9,066 bases of DNA from Candidatus Parcubacteria bacterium (GTDB taxonomy: Bacteria; Patescibacteriota; Patescibacteriia; Patescibacteriales; UBA12075). The translations under genes and the position numbers were made by a program. The notes beneath the pieces are model-generated. The model saw only the letters and a program-made list of their open reading frames with translations. It made no database searches and was not told the DNA's origin. Below are positions 6,133 through 9,066 of this stretch, in pieces (positions within the stretch are counted from its first letter, which is position 1; every line of letters starts with the position of its first letter). The DNA lies in NCBI GenBank assembly GCA_023140595.1, contig JAGLLI010000010.1:1-9066 (forward strand). Direction: 5' to 3'.

Positions 6133-8067
6133 TTAAGCTATCTCCATGTCTTTGGCGGCGCCTTCTCTGTCTTCCTGATTGCTTTCTTGTCCTAAGTTTT
6201 CCGCAAATTCCTTTTTTGCTTCTTCAATCTCCAAGAGTTGGCGCGGATCTGATGTAATTAGCTGATCTTCCGTGTAGGAAGCGACTATCTTAATGGCCGC
6301 GTGCTTTGTGCCTGCAAAAAATATCCCTTCTCCAACACCGCATTCTAAAAGTAAATATTTTTCACCTTCGGTTAAAACAAAAGTTTTCTGCACCAAATCA
6401 ATGGAAGCGCTTGATTGCTTTAATAAGAGCTGCAAAGACGAATTAGTCACAATAGCCTGTCCGTAAGGCGAAATCAAAAAATCATTTACGTCTTGCGTAA
6501 TAGTAGTTACTCCTAAATAATATTTTCTGCATCTTTTAACCAGCGCGAAAATAAATTTCGCGCTATCCTCATGCTGCATCAGCCACCAAGCTTCATCAAT
6601 TACCAGTATGCGCTTTTTGGAAACGCTGCGGACAACATTCCAAATATAATTAATAATCGTGTAAATCGCTATCGGTCTTAATTCATCCTCCAGATCGCGT
6701 ACTGAAAAACATACTAAAATATTATCCATTTTAACATTAGTAGGACTGTTAAACAAGCCTGAAAAAGTTCCTTGGGTATATTTTCTAAGCCTTAAAGCCA
6801 AATCAGCCCCGCCTTCCATTCCTTCCATAATATCCTGCAAATCCTGCATAATCGGCGCTTCAACGGTTGCCAAATCACAGTCAGGAGTAATGTCTTTTTT
6901 TGCGTAAGTTTCCAATAGAGCTCGGTCAACTATTGAATCTTCTTCATGATTAAGGTCGCCAAGCATTAAGCGAATCAAGCCTTTGACGGTTATGACGGCG
7001 CTGCGAATTATATCGCCTGGTTTGGAATCGCCGCCGATTGCGCGCGGCAAATCAAACGGGTTAATTTTATTTTCACTGGACAATGATAAATTAACATAAG
7101 TGCCGCCCACAGCATCGGATAAATGCTTATACTCATGCTCGGGGTCAATTACCATAACTTCGGTTCCCAACATTAAAGAGCGCAAAATTTCCAGTTTAAT
7201 CGCGTAGCTTTTACCGGCTCCGGAAGTCGCGAATACCACGGTGTTGGCATTTTGCAAACTAAAACGATCAAAAAGAATTAAACTGTTATTATGGCGGTTT
7301 ATGCCGTATAAAATTCCGTTATCAGTGGTCAGTTCGCTTGAAATAAAAGGAAATGACGAAGCAATCGGAGATGAATTCATATTAAAAGTAATATATAATT
7401 CATCATTTCCCAAAGGCAATGTGGAATTAAAGCCTTGCTCGGCCTGATAAAAAACTTTTTTTGAATAAACCAGGCGCGAACCGAAAATATTTTCAATCTC
7501 GCCTGTCAAGCGGCTTAATTCTTCTTTTTTTTCAGTATATATTGTTACATATAGAGCAAATTGAAAAAATTTTTCTATACCCTGAGTTAAAGCGTCGCGC
7601 AAGGCCTCAATGTCCCTTAACGCTGTCTCGCGCAAGGGGTCTCGCGCCGCGCCCTTTTCCGCGTCGGAAATTATTTGCGCTTCCAATCCGCCTACTTTCT
7701 TTTTTAATTGTTTTAAAATAATAGCGCTTTCAACGGGATAAAAAAACATAGCCACGTCAAAAGTGGAATTAAGGTTAATAACCGGCGCAAACCAGCCAAC
7801 GCTTATATAACGCGGATAATTTATAATGAAAATCGTACGCACGAACTTATCTCCCAGAATCAAATAGTCCGGGTTTATCTTCATGCTGGCGGGAGCGATT
7901 AAATCATTTATTGAAATAACGCCGCGGCGATACGCTTTTTCTTCTTCAATATACTCCTTGGTTATATCAACCGAATGGCTTAATTCTTTAATAGATTTTT
8001 TCTCGGCTTCCGCGCGCTGACGCTCTAATTCAAATTCTTGCTCTTGCGCTTTTTTAGGCTCAAACAT
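6133..8067 (-). CDS. VirB4-type ATPase (type IV secretion/conjugation family)
   Basis: The 644-residue ATPase powers assembly and substrate transfer in type IV secretion systems and acts at the inner face of the membrane. The N-terminal half (about 55-250) is the VirB4/CagE/TrbE-like domain, with the conserved stretch DLIAPASMKINPDYLILGDK and PRYISVGW, and a charged, probably coiled-coil section (about 118-165). The C-terminal RecA/HerA-like domain has Walker A TSGAGKS (281-287), a VIDPEHEY segment (307-313), Walker B ILVIDEAW (487-494, Asp491-Glu492) and TTITQDVNDF around Gln525. The tail after about 605 is acidic. It is shorter than Agrobacterium VirB4 (about 790) but complete in motifs. 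The start at 8067 lies 8 nt after the stop of the TraC-like gene. By context it is the engine of the envelope machine encoded by this operon. Confidence 0.95.
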   Translation of the reverse strand: MFEPKKAQEQEFELERQRAEAEKKSIKELSHSVDITKEYIEEEKAYRRGVISINDLIAPASMKINPDYLILGDKFVRTIFIINYPRYISVGWFAPVINLNSTFDVAMFFYPVESAIILKQLKKKVGGLEAQIISDAEKGAARDPLRETALRDIEALRDALTQGIEKFFQFALYVTIYTEKKEELSRLTGEIENIFGSRLVYSKKVFYQAEQGFNSTLPLGNDELYITFNMNSSPIASSFPFISSELTTDNGILYGINRHNNSLILFDRFSLQNANTVVFATSGAGKSYAIKLEILRSLMLGTEVMVIDPEHEYKHLSDAVGGTYVNLSLSSENKINPFDLPRAIGGDSKPGDIIRSAVITVKGLIRLMLGDLNHEEDSIVDRALLETYAKKDITPDCDLATVEAPIMQDLQDIMEGMEGGADLALRLRKYTQGTFSGLFNSPTNVKMDNILVCFSVRDLEDELRPIAIYTIINYIWNVVRSVSKKRILVIDEAWWLMQHEDSAKFIFALVKRCRKYYLGVTTITQDVNDFLISPYGQAIVTNSSLQLLLKQSSASIDLVQKTFVLTEGEKYLLLECGVGEGIFFAGTKHAAIKIVASYTEDQLITSDPRQLLEIEEAKKEFAENLGQESNQEDREGAAKDMEIA

Positions 8068-8075
8068 AATTTTTA

Positions 8076-8762
8076 CTAACCATCTACTCTTAATTGATTA
8101 ACATCAACCAGCTTCTGATTGATTGAAGTAGCGGGATTATAAGTATTATAATATAATTCCAAAAGGCTTTGCGTGTCAAGTTGAACTGATTGCAACCCGA
8201 TTGAACCAAGGCCGGCAATAATATTATCAACCCTGCGAGCTAATTCAACTTTGCGCCTTTGAAATATATTGCTTTTCATTTTAATTAAAATCGCTGGCTT
8301 AAATACGTCAAAAAAACGGCTAAAAAAACCTTTTTGCTTATCAGACAGCGGATTATAAGCCAAAACAACATAAAAGCGCTTATTCATAATTTTACTCATT
8401 GAAATAAGCTCTTGAATATATTGCACATATTCGCCTGTCTGCATTTTCAATAATTCATTGGTTTGCTCTTTTTCTTTTTGTTTTAATGATTTTATATAAT
8501 TTTCAATATTTAACTCGCGCGACTGAATAACAATCTGCAAAGGAAAGTCAATATTATTTAAAAAACTAACATAAGCGGAAATAATCGCATTCTGCTCATC
8601 CTCGCTTTTTAAAGCAAAATTAATGCTTGAAACTAAAATAACCGCCCGCAAAGTGCCGTCGCGCATAATTACAGCATCTTCTTTTACCTCGGCAATATCC
8701 AAAAATTTTTCCGTAGAGGAAGCAATTTTATTTCTTGCCAATTTATTCTTAGGATTGGACAT
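8076..8762 (-). CDS. TraC-like protein (conjugation ATPase N-terminal-domain-like)
   Basis: The 228 residues carry no Walker motif. The pattern DGTLRAVILVSSINFALKS, then EQNAIISAYVSFLNN, then FPLQIVIQSRELNIENYI, and a later KRFYVVLAYNPL, is that of the stand-alone TraC-like family. This family resembles the N-terminal region of TraC/VirB4 ATPases and typically sits between PrgI and VirB4 in Gram-positive and CPR conjugation-type loci. The middle (about 84-115) is highly charged and probably helical. It is likely a cytoplasmic partner that positions VirB4 at the membrane (inference from synteny). The ATG follows the prgI stop after 2 nt, and the virB4 start is 8 nt downstream, so the three genes are almost certainly co-transcribed. 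No clear Shine-Dalgarno sequence is seen. Confidence 0.8.
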   Translation of the reverse strand: MSNPKNKLARNKIASSTEKFLDIAEVKEDAVIMRDGTLRAVILVSSINFALKSEDEQNAIISAYVSFLNNIDFPLQIVIQSRELNIENYIKSLKQKEKEQTNELLKMQTGEYVQYIQELISMSKIMNKRFYVVLAYNPLSDKQKGFFSRFFDVFKPAILIKMKSNIFQRRKVELARRVDNIIAGLGSIGLQSVQLDTQSLLELYYNTYNPATSINQKLVDVNQLRVDG

Positions 8763-8764
8763 AT

Positions 8765-9066
8765 TTAAAATTTAACGGTTTTAATATTTTCTTTAACATT
8801 TTCATCAGCTTGCGTGTCAATTTCTCCGCGATAAGCGCCGCTAGTGTCAACAATTAAAGCTAATTCGCTTAAACGAGAAGCGTTAATATGCTTTTTTTGT
8901 ATTGGCGCGTATTCTTTAATTATTTTTTTCGTATCTTCCATAATATTTTCGCCCTCATTAATCCAAACTCTTTTTTTCGGCTTTTTTGAAGTCTGAATAA
9001 AATTTAATACAAAAAAATGAAAAGGCATTCCGTTTATTTTAAAAAACGCGAACATACCGCTTATGG
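8765..9066 (-). CDS. PrgI-family membrane protein, C-terminal part (5' end beyond right edge)
   Basis: The reading frame is open to the right edge, with an in-frame ISG before the first visible Met, so the ATG at 9055 is internal and the true start lies outside. The visible segment FAFFKINGMPFHFFVLNFIQ followed by KPKKRVW is the characteristic C-terminal signature of PrgI family proteins (AF.KINGRPF..F....I...KP..RVW). These are small proteins with two membrane helices encoded just upstream of VirB4 in Gram-positive-type conjugation loci and many CPR genomes. The last 60 or so residues form a charged cytoplasmic tail. The N-terminal membrane helices are not in the window. The stop TAA lies 2 nt before the TraC-like ATG. 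Confidence 0.82.
   Translation of the reverse strand, partial: ISGMFAFFKINGMPFHFFVLNFIQTSKKPKKRVWINEGENIMEDTKKIIKEYAPIQKKHINASRLSELALIVDTSGAYRGEIDTQADENVKENIKTVKF

Noticed and set aside
6542..6564. Perfect 9-bp inverted repeat (AGCGCGAAA / TTTCGCGCT) inside virB4
   Set aside because: It encodes a conserved VirB4 segment (DSAKFIFALVKR) with no extra residues, so the palindrome is probably a codon coincidence and not an element.
7591..7680. GC-rich stretch with repeated TCGCGCAAGG-like words in virB4
   Set aside because: It encodes the Arg/Leu/Asp-rich helical section (RDPLRETALRDIEALRDAL) that VirB4 relatives share; the repeats follow from the amino acid pattern.
8076..8762. The TraC-like gene as the broken-off front half of virB4
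   Set aside because: The VirB4 protein next to it has its own N-terminal domain, and separate PrgI / TraC-like / VirB4 genes are an established arrangement, so this is not a frameshift split.
1..9066. CRISPR array, tRNA, rRNA, insertion sequence or alternative genetic code
   Set aside because: No regularly spaced repeats, no tRNA-like cloverleaf, no transposase and no in-frame TGA within the real genes were seen.

Overview
The window looks like a chromosomal segment of a Candidatus Patescibacteria (CPR, Parcubacteria-like) bacterium. This rests on low GC, short intergenic gaps, weak or absent Shine-Dalgarno sequences, an SHQLRTPL-type kinase H-box, and a PrgI / TraC-like / VirB4 gene set next to a membrane-anchored DsbA and RadA. 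All clear genes lie on the minus strand and the standard stop codons fit. The lineage is inferred from gene style; there is no rRNA or other marker gene here.

Right part (9066 down to 3280): a tight co-directional operon, read right to left. The order is the PrgI-family C-terminal part (cut by the window edge), a TraC-like protein, a VirB4-type ATPase, a membrane-anchored protein with a possible VirB8/NTF2-like fold, a membrane-anchored DsbA-like thiol oxidoreductase, and RadA. The first five fit a reduced type IV secretion-like envelope machine. RadA adds a recombination helicase, and its start codon directly abuts the dsbA stop. The radA gene carries an in-frame palindromic insertion of about 30 bp just before the Walker B strand.

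Middle (3238 to 1502): a markedly AT-richer gene for a single-chain DUF262-DUF1524 protein of the GmrSD / SspE / BrxU type. It is a candidate stand-alone DNA-modification-sensing or antiphage nuclease, has its own possible promoter, and looks like an accessory acquisition.

Left-centre (893 to 1501): about 600 bp with no intact gene but with structure. It holds the orphan tail of an RND/MacA-type efflux adaptor (+ strand), a strong promoter followed about 50 nt later by a GCAA-tetraloop intrinsic terminator (a likely ~70 nt small RNA), a perfect 11-bp inverted repeat, and an orphan EF-hand-like protein tail (- strand). I read it as a scar between two gene replacements with an sRNA preserved in between.

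Left end (892 to 1): the N-terminal 297 residues of a sensor histidine kinase with its own promoter. The end of its ATPase domain lies outside the window.
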